64,000 nucleotides of DNA from Lunularia cruciata. Lineage: Eukaryota; Streptophyta; Marchantiopsida; Lunulariales; Lunulariaceae. The DNA lies in assembly GCA_948567375.1 (NCBI GenBank), contig OX419762.1:33423465-33487464 (forward strand), given 5' to 3'. The stretch's first letter is position 1; each line of letters opens with the position of its first letter. Shown in pieces: positions 1-11,415 of the stretch. Made by a program: the position numbers and the translations under genes. Below the pieces are notes generated by a model that did not search any database, was not told where the DNA came from, and saw only the letters and a program-made list of their open reading frames with translations.

Positions 1-600
1 TTTTGAAATGTGAGAGTGCAGGGCTGTGCTTGGACCAGGAGAGGAATTTCGAAATGTGAGAGTGCAGGGCTGTGCTTGGACCAGGAGAGGGATTTCGAAA
101 TGTGAAGAGTGCAGGGCTGTGTTTTGGACCAGGACAGAAATTTTTGAAATGTGAAGGGAGTCTTGGAGGGCTGAAGGCTTTTGGAGATGCATGAGGGCTG
201 TGTTTTGGACCAGGACAGAAATTTTCGAAATGTGAAAGGAGTCTTGAAGGGCTGAAGGCTTTTGGAGATGCATGAGGGCTGTGTTTTGGACCAGGACAGA
301 AATTTTTGAAATGTGAAGGGAGTCTTGAAGGGCTGAAGGCTTTTGGAGATGCATGAGGGCTGTGTTTTGGACCAAGACAGAAATTTTCGAAATGTGAAGG
401 GAGTCTTGAAGGGCTGAAGGCTTTTGGAGATGCATGAGGGCTGTGTTTTGGACCAGGACAGAAATTTTCAAAATGTGAAGGGAGTCTTGAAGGGCTGAAG
501 GCTTTTGGAGATGCATGAGGGCTGTGTTTTGGACCAGGACAGAAATTTTCGAAATGTGAAGGGAGTCTTGAAGGGCTGAAGGCTTTTGGAGGTGCATGAA
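1..600. repeat. Tandem array: 46-bp units followed by 81-bp units
   Basis: The first 120 bases hold about three units of 46 bp (the motif GAAATGTGA recurs at 5, 51 and 97). From about 105 to 600 the unit becomes 81 bp: GATGCATGA recurs at 186, 267, 348, 429, 510 and, as GGTG, at 591. The 81-bp unit is the 46-bp unit plus an insert that begins around GGGAGTCTTGAAGG. Copies differ by only a few substitutions. The array continues off the left edge. It sits inside the purine-rich (minus-strand pyrimidine-rich) part of the long-LTR-like family described below. Confidence 0.9.
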
Positions 601-2075
601 GGCAATTTTCGCAGGTCTGTTGGGGCTTGAGATTTCAGGGCAGAAGGTGTTCATGAAGGAAATTTTGCAGGAAATGTAAAGGCCTGAAGAGAGAGAGAAG
701 AAACTCTAGAGGGATTTGGACAGGAAAAGGAGAGGAATGAAGGAGTGCTAGCTTGGACAGGAGGAGTGAAATTTTGAGTTGGACAATAGACCTGGCTGTA
801 CAGAAGCTGGAGAGTATGGGCAGAGGAAATTGAAAGGAAGGACGTTGAGAGAAGGGCTGAAAAGGAGAAATTTCAAAGGAAGAGACCTGGCTGTACAGTA
901 GCTGGACAGAGAAGTGAGAAGTGAAGGAAATTTCAAGAGATTTTGCACTAGGACAGAGGGAAAAGAGTTTGGGTTTCAGAAGTTTAGTCAGGAGAGAATG
1001 AGATGAACTTTGAGAGAACAGGATTGTACAAGACAAGGACTGTGCTTTGAAGGAAGAACTGTGACTGATCAGGAGACACCCAGGAGAAACTCTCAAGTTG
1101 TTGTGAAGGTTTGAGAGTGAACCAAGAGAGACAGAAAAGAGGAGTTTCAGAATTTAGTTGTGAAGATTTGAGAGTGAACTACGAGAGACAGATAGAGAGG
1201 AATTTTCAAGCTTTACAGTGCGGGCCAAGAGAGCTGGAGACAACATAGCAGTTCTCAAAGGTTGGGGAATGGCTGATGCTAGGCAGAAGATAGAGAGGCC
1301 ATTTTCTCAAAGGAGATTTGGAGGTCTGATGCTGAAGTGACAAGCAAAGAGAAGAGAAGGAGAGGCTTCGAATGCTGAGTGGTGAGTGACAGTTTGATAA
1401 AAGAGAAGGAGTTGAGAAGATTGTCTGCATGTGATTGGGCGAGTTTGGATGTTCATCTGGAATGACTTGGTTGCCCAGGTGTTAAAGTAGGAATGGACAC
1501 TCCATAGGGAAGAATTGTTTGTCTTGTTTGACTTACAGCTGTATGACTGGTTGAAGAGGATGATTCATGAACGGATAAATGTACTCTGAATTGTGGATGT
1601 TGTCAAGGGAAGGGCTGCATTTAGGAGCTCTTGGTCCAGTCTATATGATTGCCCAGTTCAGTGATCAATACAGCCGGGTTTGACCACCATTAGTTGCTTG
1701 CGGTTATTTCATAAAGTCTCACCAGAGCCATTTTAGGAATCTGTCTGAGCCAAGAGCCAAACCCACAGACCCAAACATAAAAGAGAACTGGAAGCGATAC
1801 TATATATGAATAGAGCTACAAGGCCAAACACAGTCAAACACAATTGAATGCTATAGAGCAACTTTAGGTTACAATATCCAACATACAAACCTTGGGAGAA
1901 ACCTGCCTGGGGACAATTAGAACAACCTGACCTATTGGGAAGAGCTGCCAGCCATACCGAACAAGGAAGAGAATGACAAACCTCATGAAGACTTAAGTCA
2001 TTTGCACCAATTGCAACTAAGCACTAGCAGCCAGGTGCCCGGTGCACTCTCGAGGACAAAACCCCGCGACAACGT
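1..2075 (-). mobile_element. Pyrimidine-rich long-LTR-like repeat, copy 1 (partial)
   Basis: Read on the minus strand, this copy starts near 2075 with TTGTCGCGGGG, then CTCGAGAGTGCACC, about 640 bp of mixed sequence, and then a long CT-rich stretch full of degenerate CTTCAAAATTTC/CTGTCCAG motifs that ends in the tandem array. The same order is seen on the plus strand from 6765. The TG start and length suggest the 5' part of a very long LTR. No coding domain is visible; ORFs here are low-complexity by-products. The left end lies outside the window. Confidence 0.55.
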
Positions 2076-2094
2076 CCAAAAACTCCTTAACTAT

Positions 2095-3610
2095 CTAATC
2101 AACCATTGCTTGATGAGGCTCTTGGCCCTCCCTAGATTTTTCTTGTGCAATCGGCTTGATCCACACCGTGAATACAAACTTATCTTCCTCCAAAGCTTGC
2201 TCTAAATCCTTTCTACCATCCGCCATCATCAAACCACTTCTAATCACTAGCTTGATAGGAATACCCAATTCCTTTGCTACTTGCATAGACATAGAATTCT
2301 CTAAACTTCTAGAATCAACCAAAATCCTACAACCCCAATTAGATATCATACCTTGCAAGTGAAGCAAACCTACATAGGTCAAGCTTTCAATCCCATTTGG
2401 AACTAATCAAGCTCCCAATAGGCAACTCAAAATCTCCTATTGGGATTCCTTGTTTCCTTGATCATCCTACTCCACAACCTCCACCTGGGCAACTTGTCAA
2501 GGTAGTCCATTCTTGAGTGGACATTCAGCAATGCAATGCCATAATTGGCGGCAATAAAAACAACCACCATTTTGTCGCAATTTCTTTCTATTTACCATGC
2601 TAAGTGGTCTTCATTGAATGGTATCAATCTCCATTGGTGTTGGCTCCTCCACTTGTGTGTAGTGTATTGGTAGGCTTTGTGGAGGTGGAGGTGGAGGTGG
2701 AGGTCGAGACCAAGTTGTTGCCACCAATGAATCAAAATGTTTGGCCAACCGCATGGCTTCCTCCAAGTGTTGTGGCTCTTGCATAGTTACCTTTAATTTG
2801 GTTCTTGCCTTCAAGCCCCTCACAAATTGATCCAGAGCTTCACCTTCCAATATATCTGGAATTTGCATGATGGTGTATTGGAACTACATGATGTAGCTTC
2901 TTACGAAGCCAATCTGTTTCAACTCTGCCAACTTATCCCGTGCAGCTCGTGTGGTATTTATAGATTGGAACCAACTAATTATTGCACTCTTGAATTCTGC
3001 GCATGTCAAGATTGGTGCAACAATTTGTCATTCATCTTGCTCCACTTGGAATCTCCATCATAGCTTTGCTACTCTATCCAATTGGCTAGAAGCCAAGAGA
3101 ATCTGTTTTTGCTCGTCTTGTAGACTGGTAGCTTCAAAATAAAGTTCACAATCAAACACAAAATTCTCCATTGCACCCAAAAGATTCTTGCCTTCAAATA
3201 CCTTGGGTTTAGGGAATCTGATCTGATCTTCTCCTTCTCAAATTGGTACTCTCTCCACCTACTCTTGTCGTCAAGGATCTAGTTCATCCAACAATCAAGT
3301 AAGGTGCTCAATTTGTTGCCGCATAGCAAGGATAACATCGGGTATTGCAACCATGGTTGTTACTCTATCCCACCACTCCCAATCTATCTAAATTATTAAC
3401 ACATAGAAATAGCATGTCCACTGTTCTCCATAAGCTACAACCGGAAGCACCAAGGGTTCCTCAGATAAGGTGATCATATGCAAAAAATCTTGTCCAAAGT
3501 GCGAGGTGATGAATTCTGTGAAACAATGCTTGGGTAGTATTTGGATGCAAAAGTCCCAATGGTTTAGTGGAAGTGGATTTGGTGGTCCATAAATTCCATC
3601 CATCCCATTT
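2095..3610 (-). pseudogene. Decayed chromovirus gag and protease
   Basis: A Gag-like stretch at 2611-2868 contains FVRGLKARTKLKV and a polyproline run coded by a GGAGGT microsatellite. About 2520-2600 in another frame reads a CCHC zinc knuckle, CFYCRQLWHCIAEC, the nucleic-acid-binding motif of Gag. About 2270-2380 holds the protease active-site region as VDSRSLENSMS, where the usual D(S/T)G is lost. The frame is broken many times. Gag packages the RNA and the protease matures the polyprotein in working relatives; nothing here can be functional. Continuation into RT is missing. Confidence 0.7.
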
Positions 3611-3612
3611 TT

Positions 3613-3624
3613 GCTTTGATACCA
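3613..3624 (-). promoter_or_regulatory. Primer-binding site, initiator tRNA-Met type
   Basis: The minus strand reads TGGTATCAAAGC one base after the LTR end. This is one mismatch from the usual plant TGGTATCAGAGC complementary to the 3' end of initiator tRNA-Met, typical of chromoviruses. It fixes the LTR end and the orientation. Confidence 0.85.
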
Positions 3625-3625
3625 A

Positions 3626-4043
3626 TGTAAAAGACCAAATTTGAGGAGAGAAATAGGAGAATAGAAACTCACATTGGGACACTTGAATGAGGGAAAACTC
3701 CAAATGCCAAGCATGAGCTTTGGCTTTGGTATTTTTGAGTAGCATACAAGGCCTTAGAGAAGCTTCTCAAGAAGCTTCCTTGAGCCGCTTTCTTAGAGTG
3801 CAAGCCAAGTTAACTAGGAAGCTTCTCAAGAAGTTTCCTTCTAGAAGTTGCCTACTTGGCATGCAAGCTAAGCTAGTTGGAAGCTCCTAGAAGCTTCCTT
3901 CTAGAAGCTACTTGCTTGGAGTGCAAGTTAACTTGTCAGGAAGCTTCCCAAGAAGCTTCCTAGATGCTTTTGGAATATTCTAGGCTAATTTGGATTATTC
4001 TCTACTTTGTTAGCCTTACTAAATATGTCACTAAACTGTTACA
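3626..4043 (-). repeat. Chromovirus 5' LTR
   Basis: A 418-bp LTR bounded by TGTAACA (minus-strand start, at 4043) and TTTTACA (end, at 3626). It is crowded with GAAGCTTC/TTCTAGAA palindromes, as in the other LTRs of this family (23795, 33867, 48032, 50141, 59143, 61830). The primer site follows immediately. Confidence 0.85.
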
Positions 4044-4047
4044 AATA

Positions 4048-4405
4048 ACATGTGACCTTATCTTGACCCAACCACTTAGTCAAGGATTCCTTCACATGGG
4101 CTATCCTTGGATTATAAAAGAATCCAAAACAAAAAGGATTGCGGGCCCAAGAGATCTCAACTCTTTTCTGAAAGCCAAATACCTAGGAATAATACCAAGT
4201 CAACATACTAGAATCCAAAATAGTGGTGCTCATCTTTTCTACTTCCTCTAAAGTAAGGTCCCCTCTATCTTAGCTATGACTAACTTTAGCTAATCATGAC
4301 TAATGTAGGACCATCTTTTATCTCTATATAAATAATATCTCTCAAGTACTTGTAATACCAAGCCAAATATCACAATACCACACACATGCACAAATGGTTG
4401 TTACA
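4048..4405 (-). repeat. Family-1 LTR fragment
   Basis: About 358 bp closely matches the first part of the 692-bp LTR of elements A and B (minus-strand start TGTAACAACC at 4405). The promoter half of the LTR is missing. Its broken edge lies 4 bp from the chromovirus LTR at 4043, so chromovirus insertion or a deletion removed the rest. Confidence 0.8.
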
Positions 4406-4705
4406 AGCCTGAGCTTGATAGGGGAATAGATCATGATATTAGCATAGGTAAGGACCTTAAAGCCATACACCGTGACAAGCTGGTGTTGAGAAAGCCAAGA
4501 AAAAACAAGGAACCTTTGGAAAAATTTGACCTCAAGGGAAGTTACAACAACAAGTTCATTCAGAGACAAATTCCCAACAATCCAAGAGTAGAGAAGGAAT
4601 GTCAATCTATGGGAAAAATCCAAAAGAAAGACAATAAGGACAAACTGAGCATGAGAAGCCATGTGCCCATTGCACTCTCAAGACCAAACATTCCCCACGA
4701 CACCG
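4406..4705 (-). mobile_element. 5'-end fragment of the pyrimidine-rich LTR-like family
   Basis: The minus strand from 4705 begins TGTCGTGGGGAATG and then CTTGAGAGTGCAATGGGCAC, matching the starts at 2075 (minus) and 6765 (plus). About 300 bp survives before the family-1 LTR scrap at 4405. Confidence 0.55.
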
Positions 4706-5709
4706 TCACTTTCAATCTAACCCTAAACTATGTACTTTATTAACCTTAATACGTAATCAATGCACTATGGAGTGATAACGGAAAGTTCCTTATCCCTTAT
4801 TTTCTACAAACCACCTCATATGGATTGTGCTAATAATAAGGAACTTGGCCTGAACTCCATAGCAAGACCCTTTCTACCTCCCATTCACACCCCGTACCAA
4901 TTTAGTCAACACTTTGTAACTATCTATATGAAAAGTTATGAAACTTCGTATAACTATTTCTGAAACCCCCTATTGCACTAAACCACCACCACGTCCTAGA
5001 AAAATTCAAACACCCCCAAGGAAGACCCCACAAAACTTGAAGAAAAACCTCTCCAACACTTGACTCCGTGTTTTGATCTCAATTTACCAGGAATGCACAA
5101 GGGTGGTCGATTGCAACACAAAATTCAAAATTTTAAAGGGTTTTCAGAAACAAACTTTTAGGGAGCTTTAAGGGAACTTCAGAAATATTTTTGATAGATG
5201 TCTATGGGGTAAATGACAATCTCTTTTGACAGATGTCTATGTGTTAAATGACAATCCCTGTAACTATTTCAAGTGAACTCTATAACAAGATGAAGTGCTA
5301 ATAAATGAATGCTTTGTATAGTGCATATTGTGTTCATTTATAAAACTCAATGCCATATTATGGATATTTAGAGTTACCATATCAAAATAAATGTCAGAAG
5401 AAGTGACATGGCTTCTTAGGAAGGTTACTATGTGATGGGTGAAGAGGTTTAGTGATTCTTAGAGGATGATTATGAAATTTTTTGGCAGATCCAATGGATT
5501 TGATTTTATGAGCTAGAATCTTTGTGCTTTCAAGCTTATTTCTATCATAACTACTCTTAATAGTAGACAAAGGTCATAAGATATTTCTCAATGGAAGCTT
5601 CATGAACTGTTGTAATAGGCATAGGTCATAAGATATTTCTCAATGGAAGATCAAGATTCATGAAAGAAGATCTTTACATGGAAATGGAAGATTCCAAGTC
5701 ACAACAATT
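4706..5709. other. Unassigned decayed DNA with short dispersed repeats
   Basis: No gene is supported. Bases 4757-4850 recur in the same orientation at 6649-6735 (shared ...CTTATTTYCTACAAACCA...). About 4880-4915 recurs near 10295 (CCNTACCAATTTAGTCAACAC). A 27-bp motif, AGGTCATAAGATATTTCTCA..., occurs at 5570 and 5625. The repeated pieces probably flank or belong to the pyrimidine-rich family. Confidence 0.4.
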
Positions 5710-6375
5710 TTCTCTTGAATATGAAGGACAATCAACAAAGATTATGTTAATTTTTATTAACATCTCAAAAATATTCAGCCATAGTTAAAGCTATTAATCC
5801 AACTCTCATACAAGCACCCAGTGGTTCATTCATTTGACCATACACTAGCGTCACTTTTGATTTTGAAATATTTTCTTAGTTTATTACTTTAGATTCTTTT
5901 ATTTTCATGTAAAGATCATTTTCCTACTCCAAATATTGATACACTACCATGGGCTTAAGCTATGTTATTAATTAATTTCACAATAAGAACTGTTTTTCCT
6001 ACACCAATTCCTCCAAATAATCCAATCTTGCCTCCATGACAGTAAGGAGTTAAAAGATGATCTACTACTTTAATTCCTGTTTCAAAAATAGATAAATTTG
6101 TATCTAATTGTATAAAAGCAGGATCAGGTCTATGAATTGCAATGTTGTATAAGAGTCTAGGGTCCTAAATTATCAGAAGGTTCTCCAAAAATTTACCAAG
6201 AGTTTCTTCTCCTACAGAAAAAGTTAAAGAGGCTTCTATATCAATAACTTCCATTCCTCACATCATACCAAATGTAGCACTCATAGCAATAGCTCTTACT
6301 TTATTATTTCCTAATAATTGTTGAACTTTGCAAGTAACATAAATTTCTTGACCTGCTGAATTTAGATGTTTGATG
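5710..6375 (-). pseudogene. atpB: Nuclear plastid-DNA fragment: atpB pseudogene
   Basis: The minus strand reads, in broken frames, the central part of the plastid ATP synthase beta subunit. In order: [20 protein letters not shown] and [11 protein letters not shown] (about 6350-6270), [20 protein letters not shown] (about 6130), the Walker A loop [11 protein letters not shown] (about 6010), and [16 protein letters not shown] followed by LTMAEYF (about 5850-5765). Wording such as KMKES-VIN favours the plastid protein over the mitochondrial one. The intact protein is the catalytic subunit of the thylakoid F-type ATPase. Several stops, indels and an extra residue show an old NUPT. The left edge is uncertain (5710-5755). 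Confidence 0.88.
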
Positions 6376-6517
6376 GGTGCCATAGAGTAGAAATGAGTAG
6401 TTATGGGCACCTACAAGCATTGTACAAGCACCTATGGGCGGCTATGGGTGCCATAGAGAAGAGATGAGCAGCTGCGGGCACCAAAAAGCATTGTATAGGC
6501 ACCTACGGGTGGCTACA
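6375..6517. repeat. Two 71-bp tandem copies
   Basis: GGGTGCCATAGAG begins at 6375 and again at 6446; each unit continues with GGGCACC...AGCATTGTA and a CACCTA(T/C)GGG(C/T)GGCTA motif. The array abuts the right edge of the plastid fragment. Confidence 0.75.
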
Positions 6518-6764
6518 AGCAGCAACAGGTGAAAGTCCATTTAATCTTAAATTAATGCACATCGGCAATTGGTGACTATTATGGCAACCAATGCAGACCA
6601 AATTCACCCTAAAGTAGACAATTTATTAAACCTAAATTGCAATTAATGCTTTATGGTGTGATAACAAAAAACTCCATCTCCCTTATTTCCTACAAACCAT
6701 CTATTATGGAGTTTTCTAATAATAAGGAACTTGGACTAAAGTGAGTCCTTTTCTTCTTCCAATG

Positions 6765-9700
6765 TCGTAGGGATTGTAAACTCTCGAGAGTGCACCAAGC
6801 ACCTCGCTGCTTGCACTTAGGCTGTTTATTTTGTCCTTGACTCAAGAGTTTTTGACGCTAGCTCTGGGTTTTGGACTTGATGACAACAACTCTTTGCTGG
6901 TCAATTTGTCTATGGTTAGTCTTGGGTGCGGACATTTCTCAATGGCTATTTGGGTTGGCTTCTTGAATTATTGTTGTCCTTCATGTGCTATTAGCTATTG
7001 TTCATGGTCTATTATTTGTGGTTTGGACTGGTGGGTTTGCAGAATTGGTCAGGTTTAGGCTTAAAGAACTGGCTTGGTATGTGTGGGTGGCTCAAGTCTG
7101 TGCAACCCGGATCAGCATTTGATGCAAACTGCATAAGCTGGTCTAGAAGATCCAAAAGTGGATTTCTCTTGTTTTCCTTGACACTATTCTTGGAATTTAA
7201 TGGGCAGATTCAATCACTTATGAAAACACAACATTCATCACAATGACAAGTCTCGCAATTTATAAACACCTTTTGAGAACCCAAATTGTTTCAAAGCACA
7301 CAATGACCACCTTGGAGTTTCTACAACTGCTCAAGCAGTAAAACAAGTACCAAGCAAAGCAAAACTCCAAGCAACTTTGCAACACAAACTTCCTGTTTGC
7401 CAAACCACTACTTAGAGAAGTTTCCTACACTAGCAATCCCATCTGGCTCTCAGTGGTTTCACCTCTATCCCTGTCAGCAGCCAACTTCAAACTTCTATGT
7501 ATCTGTTTGCTGATTATTTGGCTGTAAACTCCTCTCTTCCTTTGTCTCTGTTTAGTGCAAACTCAACTCCAAACTCCTCTCTTCCTCTATTTCTATAAGT
7601 GCAAACTCAACTATAAAACTCCTCTCTTCTTCTTTCTCTATTATGTGCAAAATCAACTCAAAACTCCTCTCTTCCTCTTATCACAGCCAAGGTCTAAGCT
7701 ATGTTACAATCAAGATCTAAGCTCCTATCATCATCAAAGTCTAAGCTCTGTCATAGTCAAGGTTTAAGCTCCTAGTACAATCAAAGTCTAAGCTCTGCAT
7801 CATAGTCAAAGCCTAAGCTCTCTTTTAACCTAGATCTAAACTATGCTCAATCCAAATCAACCAACTTTGAGTATTCTTCTCTTCCTCTTACCTCTTTGTC
7901 CCGTCATGTTCAGGATTTCACTTCAAAATTTTTCTCAGCAGCACTTTCCCTTTGTTCAGTCCAGATCAGAACAGCTTCAAAATTCTTCTCTTCCTCTGCT
8001 TTTGCTCAAGTCAGACCACTTCAAAATTTTCTGTCCAGACCTTCTCCTCAAGGGTTTCCTTGTCCAGACCCTCAGCTTTGGGAAATTCTTCTTTGGCTCT
8101 CTTGGGCAGGGCAAATTCAACTTCAAAGTGTCTCCTCTACCTCTACTTCTGCACTGCCAGACCAGTTTGACAATTTCAGCTGCTCTCTCTTTGTCTGATC
8201 TAGTCCTTCCTCCTTCAAATCTCTCGTCTCTCTTCCTAGTCCAGACCTCACTTTGACTCAAATTTCCTCCCGAGTTGTTTCTCTTGCCAAATTTCTTCCA
8301 TGCCTTCTTCCAATGATTTCTTCCTAGTCCTATCACAATGAAAGCAAAATCTCTTGAAGCACTCTCTCACTCTTCTGCCTTGTCACAAGCAAGCCAAAAT
8401 TGCTCAAAGCATTCCCTCCCTCTTCTTCTTGTCACACAATTACAAAACCCTTTCAAAGAATTCCCATCTCCTCTGCCAAGCCTCTTCTTGTCCTGCTTTC
8501 TCTTGAAAGTCCCCTCACTCTGCCCAAGCAGAAGCCCATCTCTTGAAATTTCTCTTTCCCTTTTTTTGTCACTATCCCAAAAACCTCAAAGCTAACCTTC
8601 TTCTTCCTTGTCAAGGCACACTTGATTCCTTGTCTTCTTGTCTCTCCCCTGCATAGGCCTAGATTCTTCCTTTGATTCCTCTCTTACTCTCTCTTGTCAC
8701 AGCAAAGCCCTTCCCTAGAAATTCGGATCTTCCAACCTTCCTGCTCAGTCCGGACTTTCCCCTCAAAGGTTTCCCTGTCTAGACTAACCTTCTTCAATGT
8801 TTCTTCTTTTTCTATGTCCTTAAGCTTGCATAGCCCTAATCCCATTCAAAATTCTCCTCTCTTGTCAACCAGCCCCTTCACTTCAAAATTGCATTCTTTC
8901 TTCTTCTTGTCACAGTCCTCCAGAGCTCACTATCCTCCAAACCCTCATCTCCCTTGATCTCTCTTCTCCTCTATCCAGTGCAAAACCCTATCCTCTCAAA
9001 ATCTTTCTCTCTCTAGTCACATCCTTCACATGCCCTTTCCAAACCCCTCTTTCTCTCAAAGGTTTCTTCCCTTGCACAACCTCATCTCGTTCAATAAATT
9101 TTTTTGTCCCTCTATGTTCCTATCTAGACCTTCAATGTCTCCTTGAGAAAATATCCCTTGCCAACCATGTCCCAAACCCCTCTCTTTTCTCTCCTATCGC
9201 ACTCTACTTTTGAAACCATTACACAAGCCAGCCCTCCCTTTGATTGTTCTCCCCTATTATATTTCACTCTCAAAAATCCCTCTATAGGCCAATCCTCAAT
9301 GCATAAACATCATTCTTATGTTCAGGCCTCCTCTCATAATCCAAAATCTCTTCCTTGTTCAGACAAGATCAGGCCTTCACTTCAAGCATAAGACATCATT
9401 CTCCTTCTTGTTCAGACCAGATCAGCCTTCCCTTGAGTTTGCTTCCCCTACAGTTCAAAAACCTCTCATTTGATTCATGTCCCTCTGTCCAAGCAACCCC
9501 CACATGCCTCTTCTCATCTCCCTCTTTCTCTTGAAGGTTTCTTCCCCTGTACATGCTCATCTCCTTTGATAATTCTCCCCTCCATTTTCCCCAAAAATCC
9601 TCCTTGTCCTCCACTGTCTTACCTAAACCTCACGTTCCGGTCCTTCCCCTTCCCTTATCTTCCTAGCCTTTCCTTCTTTCAAACATGCCTTTTTTCCCTA

Positions 9701-10290
9701 TCCTCTCGAAGCCCAAAAACCCTCTCTTCCTCTTTCCACATGCACTTCCTTTGGGAATTTTCCCTACCATCCCTTCTGTTCTACCTTGCTCCTTTGAAAA
9801 AAAAAGAACTCCTTCTGTTTCTACCAAGCCTCTTCCACTTATCTCCTCAAAAAAATTCCCCTTTCTAGCAGGCCCTCATCCTTTAAATCCTAAACCTTCT
9901 TTTCTCACAGTTCTCCTGAGACTTTTCCTCAAAGACCCCAAACTTCTCCTATTCAGCCTTCAACTCATGTAACACATAAACTCTTAAGTTTTTGAAATCC
10001 CAAAGAACTCTTGAGCTTATGTCACATAAGAGAAAAATTTGAGCTTATGTACCATAGGAGAAACACCTTGAGCTTAGGTAACACTCAAAACTCTCTTGAG
10101 CTTCTCTAACACTCAAAATAAGTCCCCAAGTTTACAGCAACACAAAACAACCTACAACTTACCTGTGACATAAACAATACTCCCTAGATGCAATAACATA
10201 AAATGCCAAGTCATTGTAACTTAAAAAGAAAAAAATACTCTTGCACCAAATGGCACCAATGGTACGCGTGGATTATTTTCCCAACAACAC
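6765..10290 (+). mobile_element. Pyrimidine-rich long-LTR-like repeat, copy 2
   Basis: Begins TGTCGTAGGGATTG, then CTCTCGAGAGTGCACC. The 6830-7500 stretch shows patchy similarity to the minus strand of 1430-2000. From 7540 to 9970 it is CT-rich, then 9970-10140 carries GAGCTTATGT(N)ACA repeats. It is the inverted partner of copy 1 (1-2075). The right end is not fixed; LTR-like sequence fades near 10290. Predicted ORFs in it are low-complexity and not supported as genes. Confidence 0.55.
7540..9970 (+). repeat. 2.4-kb CT-rich degenerate repeat tract
   Basis: Nearly continuous CT-rich sequence of degenerate 25-50-bp units such as CTCCTCTCTTCCTC and (T)CCAGACC...CTTCAAAATT. The strand asymmetry is extreme compared with the flanks. 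Six-frame translations are Ser/Leu/Phe-rich without domains. Confidence 0.7.
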
Positions 10291-10439
10291 CGGCGCACAA
10301 CCCATACCAATTTAGTCAACACTTAGTAAAAATCTATATGAAAATATAGATTTTTAAAACTCTTTCTAAAACTCTAAAACCCTAAACTCTTTCTAAAACT
10401 CCCTAATAGTCTGTTTCAAAAAGCTCTTTTTCACTAACT

Positions 10440-10723
10440 ATAGAGCTCTCATTAAAAATAAAATGAAGGAGAAAAGAGCAATTGCATAGAAAAAATGAAG
10501 GATGGGAAGACCCCATCAAGCCATACAAGAGAGAGAAAAAAAGGTAAAATGGGGCTAAACCCCAATAGAGTCTATACAAGAAATCTGCCCCACTGCACCT
10601 AAGATATCCAAGCTATGCAAGTCATACGGTCTACACACAATAGGAGCATCCAAAGAAGCATCACCTAGTTTGATTGTTCTCCTATAGATTACACTAGCCC
10701 ATGCCCTCTATAGAGCAATGGAC
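10440..10723 (-). pseudogene. 3' end of the LINE, distal to element A
   Basis: The minus strand continues the LINE protein interrupted by element A. Reading across the insertion, with the 4-bp duplication counted once, the frame runs QHVSIAL, stop, RAWASVIYRRTIKLGD and then PYDLHSLDILGAVGQIS before a terminal stop. The rest, to about 10440, is a T-rich 3' trailer. This fits the C-terminal end of the same non-LTR element found at 18562-22306. Confidence 0.75.
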
Positions 10724-11415
10724 TGTGAGCCGGCCTGTCTCTCACTCAGGATGAACCTCTGATGGCTATTATGGTAGCGCACCATGGACTAAGAAGGCAA
10801 GGAACCCCAACTCCATCATACTCCTCCAAGGCTAACACTCCAAGACTCAAGACATTGCTCACTAGAGAACTCAATGAGAGAGAGATAGTTGCAAATGAAA
10901 GGATGATGAGTACCTCCTCACTCCTTGTTTATATACTTGTGAAATAGTTACGTACCAAAGTTACTAATTACCGTAGTAACTCAAGTTACTAGACTAAAAG
11001 TCAAGTAAAGTCAAAAAGTAGAAAGGAATATCCATTCACATGGGCATATTCCCCTAAGCATGTGGTCTTATCTTGACCCAACCACTAAAGCAAGGATTCC
11101 TTCACATGGGCTATCCTTGGACTAAAGAAGAATCCAAAACAAAAAGGCTTGCGGGCCCAAGAGTTCTCAACTCTTTCCCCAAAGCCAAACACCTAGGAAT
11201 AATACCAAGTCAACACACTAAAATCCAAAATAGTGGTGCTCATCTTTTCTACTTCCTCTAAAGTAAGGTCCCATCTATCTTAGCTATGACTAACTTTAGC
11301 TAACCATGACTAATATAGAACCATCCTTTATCTCTATATAAATAATATCTCTTAAGTACTTGTAATACCAAGCTAAATATCACAATACCACACACATGCA
11401 CAAATGGGTGTTACA
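10724..11415 (-). repeat. Element A 3' LTR
   Basis: 692 bp, minus-strand TGTAACACCC...GCCGGCTCACA. It looks identical to the 5' LTR at 17870-18561, including both small ORFs encoded within it. Confidence 0.95.

Larger units (their letters stand above)
2084..4043 (-). mobile_element. Truncated chromovirus (Ty3/gypsy), 5' part
   Basis: Minus-strand order is LTR (4043-3626), initiator-Met primer site, gag remnant and protease remnant, with the homology lost near 2084 where pol would continue. The arrangement matches the better preserved Chr1 element at 50141-59628. Stop codons and frameshifts are frequent, so the copy is dead. Its outer LTR edge lies 4 bp from a family-1 LTR fragment (4048-4405). 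The other end is truncated against the pyrimidine-rich family, so no target-site duplication can be tested. Confidence 0.75.

Noticed and set aside
1-600. Regular repeats resembling a CRISPR array
   Set aside because: The 46/81-bp units are contiguous tandem repeats with no unique spacers, in plant nuclear DNA.
635-1096. 153-aa minus-strand ORF near the window start
   Set aside because: Also a translation of the pyrimidine-rich repeat; not a gene.
2679-2706. GGTGGA microsatellite as a regulatory site
   Set aside because: It codes the polyproline run of the decayed chromovirus Gag, so it is part of that remnant.
6831-7246. 75- and 82-aa plus-strand ORFs after 6831
   Set aside because: Overlapping frames without known motifs within the LTR-like repeat; the inverted copy does not preserve them.
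7843-8256. 137-aa and similar ORFs in the CT-rich tract
   Set aside because: Ser/Leu/Phe-rich low-complexity translations in several overlapping frames; no domain, and explained by base composition.
11073-11261. 62-aa and 61-aa ORFs inside every family-1 LTR
   Set aside because: Repeated because the LTR is repeated; already mutated or truncated in older copies (for example 4048-4405), with no domain.
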